A stretch of DNA of 64,000 bases from Ceratodon purpureus (Eukaryota; Streptophyta; Bryopsida; Pseudoditrichales; Ditrichaceae): contig CM026425.1 in NCBI GenBank assembly GCA_014871385.1, positions 3,615,561 through 3,679,560 on the forward strand, given 5' to 3'. The position numbers were made by a program, and so were the translations under genes. This document shows positions 11,987 to 23,273 of this stretch, piece after piece. The notes beneath the pieces were generated by a model that worked only from the letters and a program-made list of their open reading frames with translations, did no database searches and was not told the DNA's origin. Positions within the stretch are counted from its first letter, which is position 1. Each line of letters starts with the position of its first letter.

Positions 11987-12033
11987 GCAAAAGATTGAGA
12001 TAGGGTTAGGAGGTCTTGCTATGTAGCTGTGTT

Positions 12034-14052
12034 TCAGCTATTGTCCAGCTTGCGGTTCATTTCGATCCACTTGGCCTTGAATGCCGCTGCTGTTGTCAGA
12101 GAGCGAATCTTGTTCGCTTCTTTGTTTAAGGTTTGATCTTGCTCCTTTAGACTCACTAGGATCGCTGGTCCTTGCTGAGAGAGCTCACTTGCTGACGGTT
12201 GGGTCTCGGCGAGTCTCGTGACTGGTTCTGGGGTTGGCAGGCTCGAGCTCACTCCTGCTGATGAGGACTCGCTAGGGGATGAGGGGCGTTGGGGAGCCGA
12301 GCACCTAACCGGGAAGGAGGAGTCCAGGGAGCTCACGCTATTGGAAAGGGCTTGAGTGGGAGGGGACTTTTCCTCTGGCTTGGAGTCCGAGGAAGAGCTA
12401 ATGCATCCAGCCTTCTCCAGGAGTCGAAAGGCTTCTTGCGGAGATTTGTCGTAAATGATGTGAATTCGGGTGGGGGAGTCTGGGGCTTGGATCTTCTTGG
12501 GGGTGAGGGCCGGGGCCGACGCTAGACGAGGGGATTGGGGGATGATTTGAGATCCCAACTCTCTGCTGGTGTCTGATGAAGAGGGGCTCTCCAGGATTTT
12601 CTTTCTGCTGCTGCCTTGGGGTTGAGCCGGTCTCTTGCTGCTCGGGTAGCGTCCATATCTTCCCGGCGACCAATTCATTGGGGCTTCTTTCTCAGCTTCC
12701 GAGTCTCCCGGCGTGGCAAGCATCTCTTGGACTTGTTCGGAGGTGAGCAGTTGTTGGCTGCTATCTGATCTTGGGAGAGCTTGCTGGATCCATTGCGACA
12801 TGCGAGGGGGTGAGGGGGGGCGAAAGTCATGCTCTCTACTGCTTGGAGGGGTCGGCCGGTTTCTCAACTCCGAAGCTCTCCTCGAATCTGTGCTAGTGGT
12901 CTGGTTTCCCGAGCTCCTTGATTTTTTAGATTGCACCTTGGTGAATCCGTCTTGGTCCACCTGCTTCTCTCTTCTAACCTGATTCTCTGCCGGTATCTGT
13001 GCCCGGGGCCTCTCCTGAAAGGTACGCTTTGGCTGGGGGTGCGGAGCAGCTGCAGGGGCCTTTGGGTGAGAGTCCTTCTGAGTAGATTGAGGGAATGACC
13101 TGTGCTGGTCAGGATCCCAAAAACCATCTGTGCCGTTGAGCTTGAGAGCGACACAGTCTGCAACTCGGTGATTCAGCGAAAGGCAGAATCGGCAACGCAC
13201 CGGAACGTGCTCGTAGTTGACAAGGATGGTATTCACTCTTCCATCAATACCGACGACCCTTACTGTAGAGGGCCAACCTTTAGCGGCATCTATACCTACA
13301 CAAAATCTGGGGTCCCTGTTGTTAGCGTTTTCAGAGTCAGCAAGGTATACGGGCCCCAAGCATGAGGCAATGTATCCTTCCACCGGTTTGAATTCATGTG
13401 GCAGCTTTACAAGTTGGATCCATGTCGGGATCCTTAACCATTCAGGGTAGTCGGGGTTGAATCCTGGCTCCCATTCTTGGTATACGCAGGTCCCCCAGGG
13501 AGTAACATGGGGAGTAAGAGCTAGGACTTTGTTGGTCGTTTGCCTGTCTGGGGAAGAAAGGAATATAAAACCCCTTCCCATGTCCATCTTGTAAGCGATC
13601 GCATCATAACCGAGTTTCCTGTTGATTGAGCATATCCAATCAGAGCAAGCATGCGGCGTGATTTTCTTACCCAGAAAGCTTGCGATAATTGTGTGGTCTT
13701 TGAGATATGCAGCTTCCTTCTTCAATGTAGCCTGATCCAGCTCCGGAGCGAGGGTAATATGCCGCATCAGCAAGCCGTGATAGTTGCGCCCTAACCCTGG
13801 GGGTAGGGTTTCGCCTTCAGACTTTTGAAACGGGTTGATGCCGCCGTCCATACTGAGCCTGTAACTCAGAGGAGGATACGCCAAAACCGCATCTGCCGGA
13901 GCTGCCCGAACAGGTCCCCGAGCCGTGGGAGCAGTGAAACTGGAGCCGGGTCCGCTCCTGACTCCACTCGTGAGGGCTGACTTGTACGTGACTGTATCCA
14001 TACCGTCTTGCAGTCCGTCGAGCATTGAAACTGCAACTGAACTAAACGACAA
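12034..14052 (-). CDS. LINE ORF1: RNA-binding protein with zinc knuckle, 672 aa
   Basis: Plant L1 ORF1 proteins bind the LINE RNA to form the transposition particle. The central part (about residues 100-300) looks like the DUF4283-type domain of these proteins, with GRGFIFLSSPDRQ and WLRIPTWIQLVKLP, followed by one CCHC knuckle, CRFCLSLNHRVADC (CX2CX4HX4C), near residue 286. The C-terminal half is Ser/Pro/Gln-rich and probably disordered. It is translated before ORF2 from the same RNA with a 47-nt spacer, so ORF2 would need reinitiation or an internal start. The reading frame is intact. Confidence 0.88.
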   Translation of the reverse strand: MSFSSVAVSMLDGLQDGMDTVTYKSALTSGVRSGPGSSFTAPTARGPVRAAPADAVLAYPPLSYRLSMDGGINPFQKSEGETLPPGLGRNYHGLLMRHITLAPELDQATLKKEAAYLKDHTIIASFLGKKITPHACSDWICSINRKLGYDAIAYKMDMGRGFIFLSSPDRQTTNKVLALTPHVTPWGTCVYQEWEPGFNPDYPEWLRIPTWIQLVKLPHEFKPVEGYIASCLGPVYLADSENANNRDPRFCVGIDAAKGWPSTVRVVGIDGRVNTILVNYEHVPVRCRFCLSLNHRVADCVALKLNGTDGFWDPDQHRSFPQSTQKDSHPKAPAAAPHPQPKRTFQERPRAQIPAENQVRREKQVDQDGFTKVQSKKSRSSGNQTTSTDSRRASELRNRPTPPSSREHDFRPPSPPRMSQWIQQALPRSDSSQQLLTSEQVQEMLATPGDSEAEKEAPMNWSPGRYGRYPSSKRPAQPQGSSRKKILESPSSSDTSRELGSQIIPQSPRLASAPALTPKKIQAPDSPTRIHIIYDKSPQEAFRLLEKAGCISSSSDSKPEEKSPPTQALSNSVSSLDSSFPVRCSAPQRPSSPSESSSAGVSSSLPTPEPVTRLAETQPSASELSQQGPAILVSLKEQDQTLNKEANKIRSLTTAAAFKAKWIEMNRKLDNS

Positions 14053-14380
14053 CCAGCCTAAAGCACAAGGTTAAGCTAAGCTAATCGCAAATTAAGCAAA
14101 CTACAGCGCAAAACCAAATTAGGGTTTAAGGGTTTGTTGACCTGGAGCATGCGACTAAGTGGCCCTACCACCTCTGGCTTGGCCGCAATCCCTAATCACA
14201 TACTACCATGAATAACACGACGAGTGCCTGATCCTAGCTAATTCGGCGCTCAAACGAGAGGAAATCTCGCGGTCTCATCGCGTGCGGAGCGTGTTCAGGA
14301 GTCGAGCATCCGAAGCTAATCGCCCTTCCCTAACTTTACTGCATGAGGAGTAACAGAAATCTCTGGTTGTTACACTTTTC

Positions 14381-14390
14381 TTATCTCGAC
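14381..14390. repeat. LINE target-site duplication, 5' side
   Basis: TTATCTCGAC, identical to 7555-7564. It defines the 5' end of the LINE. Confidence 0.85.
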
Positions 14391-15589
14391 TTTTCGAACA
14401 CTAAACATATTGATACCTTCTCCAGCCATCCAAATTCGTTGCTATCAGCTTCTTCCTGCTCTTATAATATTTTATTATCTTCTCCTGCAAAAAACTAGTC
14501 TGCCCCTGAAATTCACAACACCACACTAGCCAGTCAGATGACGAATGACTTGTACTGTAACTCAAACCTTAGTGATGAGCTTGAATGCTCCTACAGTGAA
14601 CCCCATCATCTTCACCAATGTAGAAATCAGGCAGAGTGAGGTCTGCTCAAGTCATTGCTCTCGAAACAAGGTCATGTGCGGGACTCTTAAAGACGGTGAG
14701 TCTGTACAGTCGGGATATGAGCCTGGTGCTCAGGAGATTTGGATCAGGGCCAAAACGGATGCTGCGGCAGGAGATCAGCTTGGGCAAGGAGGTGGAATTC
14801 CAGGTCTTGTTGGAGTTGTGTGGGCAGCAGTTGGGTCTGATGACCAACTTGCTCAAGAAACGGTAATACACTCGCTCGTTATTGCCATCGCTGTTGACCC
14901 GAGCTGGTTTAGATCGGGAGGTATATAGAGCGGAGATAGGTTGGTAAACCCTAACTTGAAACCCTAATTTTGTGATTTTACTCTGCCTCTTTCATCTTTT
15001 CTCTTTATTACATGCGAGTGAAAACACTTTTGACTTGTAAAATGGAGTTACTCCGCCTTTGTACGACCACAAGACTTCAAACTTTTGTTTCAAAAATGGT
15101 AGTAATTACATCAGAACTTCTATGCCAAATGAAAGCCACTTAATCTTATAGTTCTTTGACCTCTAGAGCAAGGTACAATAGAGTGAGAACTTGAAAGTAG
15201 TGTTGGTTTAGGGCTTTTGAAGAAGAACCTCTATTGCTAGCTAAACTGGAAGTAATGGAGCCTACCTTCATGTTGATATGAAAGTTATTTTCAATATTTG
15301 GCTTACTGTTGTCTGACTTCTAGTTTGATACTAGAAAGGTGGAGAGAGGTTACAAGAATAGGGTTTAAAATGAAAATAGGTTATCTTTGTTTTATGTACT
15401 TACAATCATAATTTAAAAATATAAAAACATTTGTACATTTTTGTCTTCACTTTAAAGAAGTGGATGGTTGTCAATAATAAGACTCCTTTTAAGGTTAGTA
15501 GTCCAATAACCACCAACATAAGAAATCTAATATATTTCTAAAAGTGATATTTATGAAAAACCCCTTCTTGTAAGATTATTTTTATGAAG
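14391..15589. other. Intergenic with an exon-like island
   Basis: Mostly AT-rich. The segment about 14550-14960 is less AT-rich and holds an open frame (14636-14866, plus). A CAG/ acceptor-like site precedes residues SRDMSLVLRRFGSG and a GTAATA donor-like site follows LLKKR. Downstream come a TATATAG box near 14920 and two AAACCCTAA-like telo-box motifs (about 14945-14968), a combination seen in plant promoters. No domain is recognised. It may be an orphan exon or the 5' part of a decayed gene. Confidence 0.25.
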
Positions 15590-16860
15590 ATCGCATATTT
15601 TGAAAGACAGCAATTCAATGAAATTTAATCATTAAACAAGACGTGTGGGACCATAAGGTTCACGTACAAATACAAAACTTGGAGGAAGTCAAAACTAAAG
15701 TATTTGGTTTTAGATACGTGTATGAACATATACAAGTAGAAAAAGAAGTGCATCAAGGCAAGAACTTACGGCTTTGCATTTCCAGGGTTTCATGGTCCTG
15801 AAATTTTGTGACAATTTTTGAAATATGAATACACGTTTCACCATCAATGTATATTGTGATACCTTATTAATATGGTTTTTTCACTTATGAATTTATAGCA
15901 GCATACATTTTAACAATTTTGTCGCAGTTAAAAAATTTTGTTAATAAATTTGTGAAGATATATATTATACCAGTGTGTTGATGACTGAAACTAATGCATG
16001 ACTAGGCTAAATGTGAAATGAACACCTTCTCTGTATATTTGAATAGATTTGGTATATTCAATCACACTATTTTACAACCTCGCACAAGAGAATTGCATTG
16101 AGGTTTCCTAAAATGATGATGATTTTATATGTCTCAGCAAATTTTGCTTCTAAACTGGAAGATCTCTCCACACTCCAATATTATTATTCCAAAATCAAAT
16201 ATTTGCACAAGATAAAACAACCTATGATAGTCAAAATGATTGGTGTGCCTTGTTGCCATTGTTGAATTTTTTTCTAAAATTCCACATAAAGACAAATGTC
16301 AAAAATGGATAGTGGAAATGAAATTTCATTTCTTAGACAAAGTATGAATTTGTTATGAATTTTAAAGTGTGTGCTCTCAAATTGGTCAAAAACATTCTCT
16401 ACACTATCTCCAAATCAAGAAAAAATGTATCTATAAAGGCCATCTAATTCACCTATAATGGTTGGTAAATGTGACAAATTCCAATTGTTTGGACTGTATT
16501 TAAAAGTCTGTTTTGATTGAATATGAATAATCACCCCAATAATTTTTGCTGCAATGGAACAGTCCTTACTTTTCCTGATCACTGCACATGGAGACATTGC
16601 GTTCACAAAACATGTGACAACAAGAGCACTGCCAGCATCAAAATGTTGAAAACACACATTTGCTAGACTCTTCAATCACCTAGATTTTTCATTGTTTTCT
16701 AGAGGTTTGAAGAGAAAGTTGACTGATTACACTTCCATCAGAAAGTTATTTTAATCCCTATGAATTTTTGAAATAGATGCCAAAAGAATCTAATCTATAA
16801 AGTTTTTTTCTTGTCTTCCATCCTGTCTAGGATAAAGAAGTGATAAAATTGTACATAAAT
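15590..16860. repeat. Dispersed repeat, copy A (~1.27 kb, uninterrupted)
   Basis: Matches copy B (21075-22531, resuming at 28312) in the same orientation, with scattered substitutions and small indels. Shared blocks include catatacaagtagaaaaag, cttacggctttgcattt, ggtttcatggtcc and tctagaggtttgaag. No coding frame, terminal repeat or poly(A) is evident, so the element class is unknown. Boundaries are approximate. Confidence 0.8.
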
Positions 16861-18750
16861 TGCCATGCATTTATAACCAAATGATTACCAAAAGCCATAT
16901 TTTAATCATGCAAACAACAAAGCAATTGTCTTTACCTTTCTATACATTTATCCTTTAGTTAAACTAAAGATTTCTAGACATTCAAAACTTTCACAACTAT
17001 GTTTACTCTATATTATTAAGTATCTTATGCTTTAGTAGCTTGAAGTCATCAACAATAAGATTTCTAGGTAGCATAACCTATTTACTTTCTGTTACTCTAG
17101 ATAACAAAACATATGTTAATCCCGGTATGGATACCTAGCAAATCTTGATAATCACTTTTGCAGCAACAGTGGCATATGCCAAAACCAATAAAAATGTAGA
17201 CTTGAAATATTTTTCTATATAGTTGTAGTTAAACTTTGTCTTTTTTTCTTTAACTTTGTTTTGTAGCTGGATTCTAACATACCTATTGTAATTCCTTGAA
17301 CATTTGTATCTTCCTTAAGATGAATAGCTTCTACTTACTCATTTCAATATTGTTGACTCCTTTTTGAATGTTGATATTGTCCAAAACCATGGCGAGCCCA
17401 CTTAGCGACTTTTTTCAATTAGTTGAATTTAGTGTCATCTATTCAATCAGTCAGTTCTTCAATATAGAATGCATTAGAGTCAATGGACACTAAGAATACT
17501 TCACAAGGATCTGTGTTGCCTAGTCACTATCTCTGGTGGAATCGATTTTCATGGAAAACTTAGAAATTATCGAGTCTCGACGAGTTTTGCTTGGCTTCAT
17601 TTTTGTGACTTCACATAATGCGCTTCGCTTGAATTTCAAGTGATTGGTGTTTATTCAATGCTGCTAGATTTGCATATGCTAGTTGTTAGGCTATGTATTA
17701 AGAAACCGTATCTCTTTGGTCATTGATTTGCACTTTTTCTGTAGAATCTCCTTGTGTTGTCTCGAAATGACAATTAAGGTGTGCTAACTTATGATACTCT
17801 TATTAATAATTAAATGACTTCTTTTACTTTTGACAATATGGTTGTGGATTCGAGATAAGGATTTAAATAGCGTGTGCCAGTGGTTTTTTTGAAGATGAAT
17901 TAGCTCCTACCTTGTACCCTATACTTTAGGTGAATTTGTAGGTGAACCTTGGAGGTCCAATAAAAACTTTGCACTTTCTACGGTATTTGTGAACACACTG
18001 GTGAAAATCAAAAACATCCGGATGAGTTGCACCTACAATCAAAATATTTAAATTTGTAAGTCTTTATTGTAAGTTTGAATACAATATCGTTAAGGTAGCC
18101 GGAAACCTCCATAGCAAGTGGTAGCAATCCTATAGCAGTGTATACATATGAGCCCAAAAAATGTCTGACTTGACGTGTCTGAGCCATTGCCCAAGCTATC
18201 GTTGTTTTCTTTGATGGATAGAAACTCTTTGCTCCTAGACATTTCTTAACCCCTAAAGTTCCTTGACTATGTTTTACCAAAAAATGCTCCAAAACTGCCA
18301 TTTCCAATGTTAAAAGCATAAATGACTAAAAAATCATTTTTTTCTAATGCTAATTGTAAGATCTTCAAGTAGATTATTTTAATGGACAGTTCAAAAGAAT
18401 TTCAATATAATCGACCATAGAGATTAGAAGATTATAGCAATTAAAATTTAAAAACAAACTTTTTTGACAAGATTTTTGACTAAGTTGACACACTCAAATT
18501 TTTTTTTCTCTTAGGTTTTTTGCATTATGGATTTAAAAGATTTTGATGCATGTCAAAGAAGACTAAGTTAGATAATTTTATTAAAAAAACTAATCTCAAA
18601 AGTCAAGTGTAGCATGTTGAAAACAATATTTTTATTAAGTTGTATACACAAGAATGCTAAATCTTACTTCTTATCTAAAAATTCCATTATTTGATTTAAC
18701 TCCTAATCCAAACGGTCAAAGTATAGGTTGACGTCCATCCTTTCACTAAA

Positions 18751-18766
18751 GAAGAAGAAGAAGAAG

Positions 18767-18813
<47 letters not shown>
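18751..18813 (+). repeat. (GAA)n followed by a 47-base A run
   Basis: Six GAA units lead into an uninterrupted A run from 18767 to 18813. It could be a simple microsatellite or the decayed tail of a retroposed sequence; nothing recognisable precedes it on the plus strand. Confidence 0.85.
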
Positions 18814-18816
<3 letters not shown>

Positions 18817-19295
18817 AAAATAATATTTTTTCTAACTTTTAGGAACGAAAGAAGAAGTTTTTTTAGTACACTACCCAAAACGGTGAAAAAACTTTGATAT
18901 TTTGTGGAGTGAACATTATGCACTCAAAGTCGTTTTTTTTTTTGAAACTTCAAAGATGACATCATGAAGTATTTAAAGAAATATGTTCAGAGATAATTGA
19001 TGTATTTAGCATGGCTGGCAGCTTTTCCCACTTTGGGTACCATAACTATTTTTATAAATGTCCAATTGAAAAAAATAAAATTCCCTCAGAGTTCTTGTTA
19101 TGGCGTACATTCACAAAAAAATTCAAAAAATCTCGACTTTAATTGAAGCCATAGGTACATGCCCAAATTTTAAAAAAGTTCATTCTAGGAGAATTGTTCT
19201 TTAAGGGTTAACCGACCGTTCGTTTCGTCTTTGAGGCATCTTCGCAACGCTTTGTCAAATGGAGCATGTTCTCTGATGTAGTTGGGTGAAGAAGC

Positions 19296-19423
19296 TGCTC
19301 ATTCTGTATCAATCTAGTCTTGAAAAGTAATTATTCCAATCCATGATTGGGCACAAACTTGCTCATTTTGTATCAATCTAGTCTTCAAAAGTAATTATTC
19401 TAATCCATGATTGGGCACAAACT
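19296..19423. repeat. 64-bp tandem duplication
   Basis: Two direct copies (19296-19359 and 19360-19423) differing at about three positions. Each begins TGCTCATT and ends in GGGCACAAAC-type sequence. No coding role is seen. Confidence 0.9.
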
Positions 19424-20469
19424 AACATTCTGGGTACAATTGAATTCAACCTCCTACATCAAGATTTACACTTGAATAAATTAATGTCAAAACCAACATA
19501 GACTTATAAAATACCGGGCTAGAGCACTCACACAACGTGTCACATCTACACATGTGCATGTATAAAAATATAAGCGCATACGAGGATAAAAGATGGTCGT
19601 AATCATTGAAGCCACTGAAAGACGAAGGCATTGACATACTTCTATGACCAACTACAATAACGACTTGAAGGACGTTGTATTCACTATGTACCAAAGTACA
19701 AACCAAAGAGTAGCACATGTTCCTCTTATTTTTGAGTACATACAATAACATGCTCTGAAATTCTACACACCTTTTTCAAAACAAAAACAAAGATTTCTTT
19801 GAACCCCCTAGTTTCCGACCAAGGTTGAAGTTAGACAGCAACATTCCAAAACATAGACAAGCTTATCTAGTGACCTCGCAACGATACTCTGTTGGAGAAT
19901 GAAAACACAAAATAAGTAATAAGTAAAACCAGCCAACATCTATAGTTGCCTACAAGAAAGATGAGGGTAAATGCTTTTGCCAAAATCTAATTACAATAAA
20001 GAAATATCTATTTTACAAAATTATTTACATAATAACTTTTTATTGGATTCTTCATAGAGGAAAACTTTGTTACTCAATGGAGTGATTTTTAATGCAAAAG
20101 ATGTGTGTATGTATGTTCCTTACATTTCTTTGGAATCAAACTTTAAAAAGTCATCACCAGAAATTAGAATTTTACTTTTTTGAAATTGAAACTTGGTACC
20201 CTTGAGTGGGATTGGCTAAGAATTGAGTGATAATTTTGCAAGATAACATGGACCAATTTTATTGTATGTTATTTACAAATATTTGAATGCATCAAAAAGC
20301 ATCACTCATCAGTTCAGAGCCTCCTTGCAGCCCAAGTCCCTGCCCAATAATTAAAATGACTTTTTAAATTAAAATTAGCTTTTGCTTGAAAACAAAAGTG
20401 TTGGAGGAAGCTGCCAAGCACGAGGGGAGGTGGTGAAAATCCCAACAACTTCAAACTAGAAGATTCAGC

Positions 20470-20545
20470 CATGAATGGATTCGAACCCGCGATCTCCGAG
20501 TCCGCAACCTGGCTCTCTGATACTAATCCTTAAGACCCATTTTCG
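20470..20545 (-). repeat. tRNA-derived SINE-like pol III promoter
   Basis: The minus strand contains a B-box match, GGGTTCGAATCC, near 20480, and about 35 nt upstream TTAGTATCAGAGAGCC, resembling an A-box. Several tRNA genes share this spacing, but a full cloverleaf cannot be drawn. A related TAGTATTAGAGAG stretch lies just upstream. The best reading is a tRNA-derived SINE head or tRNA relic; no clear tail or duplication was found. Confidence 0.4.
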
Positions 20546-20647
20546 GGAGAGACTCTCTAATACTAATCCACAAATTACAGTGCTGGTCAACCAGCAAAGA
20601 CTTCTGTGAGAACGTGGGATCGTCGTTGCGATCTTAGGGAGCGTCTG

Positions 20648-20693
20648 CGCTCCCAATGTTGGGAGCGTAGGCGCTTCCTTAAGGTCCCATAAA
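20648..20693. repeat. Short inverted repeats GGGAGC/GCTCCC
   Basis: GGGAGCGTCTGCGCTCCC forms a 6-bp stem with a 6-base loop. A related GGGAGCGTAGGCGCTTCC follows directly, giving two adjacent GC-rich hairpins in AT-rich DNA. The role is unknown. Confidence 0.6.
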
Positions 20694-21074
20694 AAATTAT
20701 TTCATCTTCATTTTGAGGTCCTTAACTCCTAAACGGACAAAGTCCTAGTGGAGGCGTTTTTGGACTTTGGGTAGGTTCCGAAAAATTCAAATTTACTTGA
20801 AATTTTTTGAATTCTTTGTGGAAAAAGGTTTTTTCAAGAGGTTTATGGGGATATTTTTTTATTCTTTTTGGATGAAGTGGGGAAAAGTTATGCTCCTCTG
20901 AGCATAAAACGCCCTTTTTGGGGTAGGCTCTCAGCCACTGTGAATGCAACAATTCCTACCCAAAACTGCCCAAATCTGCCTAAAGACAAAACTTTGAAAT
21001 TTCACCAAAAATCGAGATTTTAGTTTTCTTCAAAAATAAAAATCTCCTTATGTAGAAGATGCACTAGAGCATGT

Positions 21075-22531
21075 ACCTACTGTTGGATTTTAAATCAAAG
21101 AATCTTTTATATGCTATTTTTATTGTAAACAAGGCATGTAGGACCTCAAGGTTCACCTATAAATACAAAATTTGGAGAAAGTTGAAACTAAAGTACAGGG
21201 TTCAAGGTAACAGTATGAGCATATACAAGTAGAAAAAGAAGTACATCAAACCAACATCTTACGGCTTTGCATTTTTGGGGTTTCATGGTCCCGAAATTTT
21301 GTGACAATTTTGCAATATAGATACAAGTTTCACCATCAATGTCTATTGTGATACTTTATCAATATAATTTGTTTAGTTGTGAATTTATAGTAATATGTAT
21401 TTTAACAATTTTGTCGTAGTTTGTGAAGATAGATATTCTAGCAATGTGTTGAGTTGAATAATTTTGTTATTAACTTTGTGAAGAGCAGTGTGTTGATGAT
21501 TCAAAGGTGTAGATACACCAATTTTGCTTTGATTAGCTATAGTTATCACGTTCACGATATTGAAGATGAAATTGAAGTTGAACTTCGTATCATATGAATT
21601 GCAATTTGGGATTACCTTGTATATTATTCTTGTGAAGATGCTTTAACCCCCATCTTTAAATCAAAATCAAAAGCTTGATCTATATCCACATTTTTCTAAA
21701 CTAAATCATTCAAATACTCTACACTTTTTATCAAGCAATTACCTTAACTATTCTTTCGGAACTTGTACAAATGTAATCAATTACTTACGTCAAGTATTAT
21801 AATGAACAACTATTCTTATGAACTAGAGAGTTATGTATTATAATGAAAAACAACTTAAGTAACTATATACTCGGTTGGATTTCTCAAGTAGAATATATGA
21901 TCCATGACCATGCTAGGTGTTAAATGAATTTTTTCTGTATCTTTAAACGGATTTGGTATTTTCAATGATATAATTCTGCAGCCTCATACAAAAGAATTGC
22001 ATCGGGATCTCCCAAAATGATAATGATTTGATATATCTCAACTATTTTGGCTTCTAAACGGGAAGATCTCTCCACACTCTAATATTAATATTCCAAAATT
22101 AGATATCCGCAGAAGATAAAACAGCCTTTGATAAGAAGAATGATTGGTATGCCTTGTTGCTATTGTTGAATTTTTTCTATAATTCCACATGAAGATAAAT
22201 ATCAAAAAATGGAGAACAGAAATAAAATTTTAATTTTTATACAAAATATCAATTAGTTATGAATTTTTAAAGTGTGTACTATCGAACTCACACAAAAGAA
22301 TCTCTACACTATCCCCAAACCAAATACAAATGTACCTATAAAGGCCATCTAATTCATCTATAATGGTCGGTATATGCAACAAATCCCAACTTGTTGGAAC
22401 TATACTAAAAAATACTTTTTGATTAAATATGAGTAATCACCTCAGTAGTTTACACTGCAATGGAACAGCACACAACTATCCTTATTTTTTGTAATTAGTG
22501 CACACACATACACATGAAAACATTACGTTTA
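21075..22531. repeat. Dispersed repeat, copy B, left part
   Basis: Matches copy A at 15590 onward in the same orientation. It is interrupted at 22531 by the chromovirus; the match resumes at 28312. At the join, copy A reads cattgcgttcacaaaa, where copy B has cattacgttta, the element, then gcttacaagc, so copy A serves as a paralogous empty site. Confidence 0.8.
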
Positions 22532-23259
22532 TGTAACAAACCTCCCAACAGCTTTGCCACCAACTCCCAAACAACCTCACAATAAAGACAAAAAAAAATA
22601 ATAACTCAATAAACTACAAAGATCAAATTAAGGCTCACAACCCAACCATAGAGAAGTGATCACCAAAGAAGTATCTCACCTTCTCACCCCCAAGCCTTTA
22701 TATACTAGTTCCTTCCCAAAAGAAACTAGAGTCTATCTCAGACTATGTCCCAGAGTCTAGCCTATTCATAGATCATTCTATCTCCTTTACTCCTATATTT
22801 GAAGTAAAGATAATCCATAGATCATTCTAGATCCTTCTATCCCTTTAATTCAGAGACTCTTCTAGATCTTTTTATCTTGTCCCTTTAATTCAGAGACTCT
22901 TCTAGATCTTTTTATCTTATCCCTTTAATTCAGAGACTCTTCTAGATCTTTTTATCTTCTTACTCCTATATATGGAGTAAAGATAATTCATTACTATCAA
23001 TAGTATAATTCTAGTGCACCTCATCTTGAGTTGTCTAACTCTGATACACATGTTCTCAATCTTGGACTGGTCTGACTCCAATGCACTAAATATAGAGCTG
23101 TCTAACTCCGGTGCACATGTTCTCAATCTGGAGTTGTCTGACTCCAATCCATCCATCTTCAACTAGGAGTTGTCTGACTCCTTTCATCCTCTGCTTACAC
23201 ACTGCCACATGTGATTAGAAGATTTCATTCATCCATCTATCATCATAAGTTACCTTACA
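22532..23259 (-). repeat. Chromovirus 3' LTR (728 bp)
   Basis: Highly similar to 27699-28311, but longer because of a 40-bp unit present three times (22841-22960). The polypurine tract lies just inside, about 23260-23275 (minus: GGAAAGGGAGGA). Confidence 0.9.
22841..22960. repeat. 40-bp triplication inside one LTR
   Basis: Copies at 22841-22880, 22881-22920 and 22921-22960, each starting CCCTTTAATTCAGAGACTC. The partner LTR has no such array, so it arose after, or was lost since, insertion. Confidence 0.9.
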
Positions 23260-23273
23260 ATCCTCCCTTTCCA

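Larger units (their letters stand above)
7565..14380 (-). mobile_element. Full-length L1-type LINE retrotransposon
   Basis: About 6.8 kb on the minus strand. From 5' to 3' it has a ~330 bp leader (14380-14053), ORF1 (14052-12034), a 47-bp spacer, ORF2 (11986-7679), a ~95 bp 3' untranslated region and a 19-base poly(A) tail (plus-strand T run 7565-7583). The element is flanked by matching TTATCTCGAC duplications. Both ORFs are uninterrupted and the 5' end is not truncated, which is uncommon for LINEs and suggests a recent, possibly competent copy. No other copy is in the window, so activity cannot be judged. Confidence 0.93.
16861..20464. other. AT-rich intergenic DNA
   Basis: No convincing gene on either strand. 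Only short frames occur, none with a recognisable domain. A long A run and a 64-bp tandem duplication are listed separately. Confidence 0.5.

Noticed and set aside
18696-18923. Frame with a long phenylalanine run
   Set aside because: Translation of the A/T homopolymer at 18767-18813.
20470-20545. Functional tRNA gene
   Set aside because: A B-box is present but no cloverleaf, anticodon arm or acceptor pairing could be formed.
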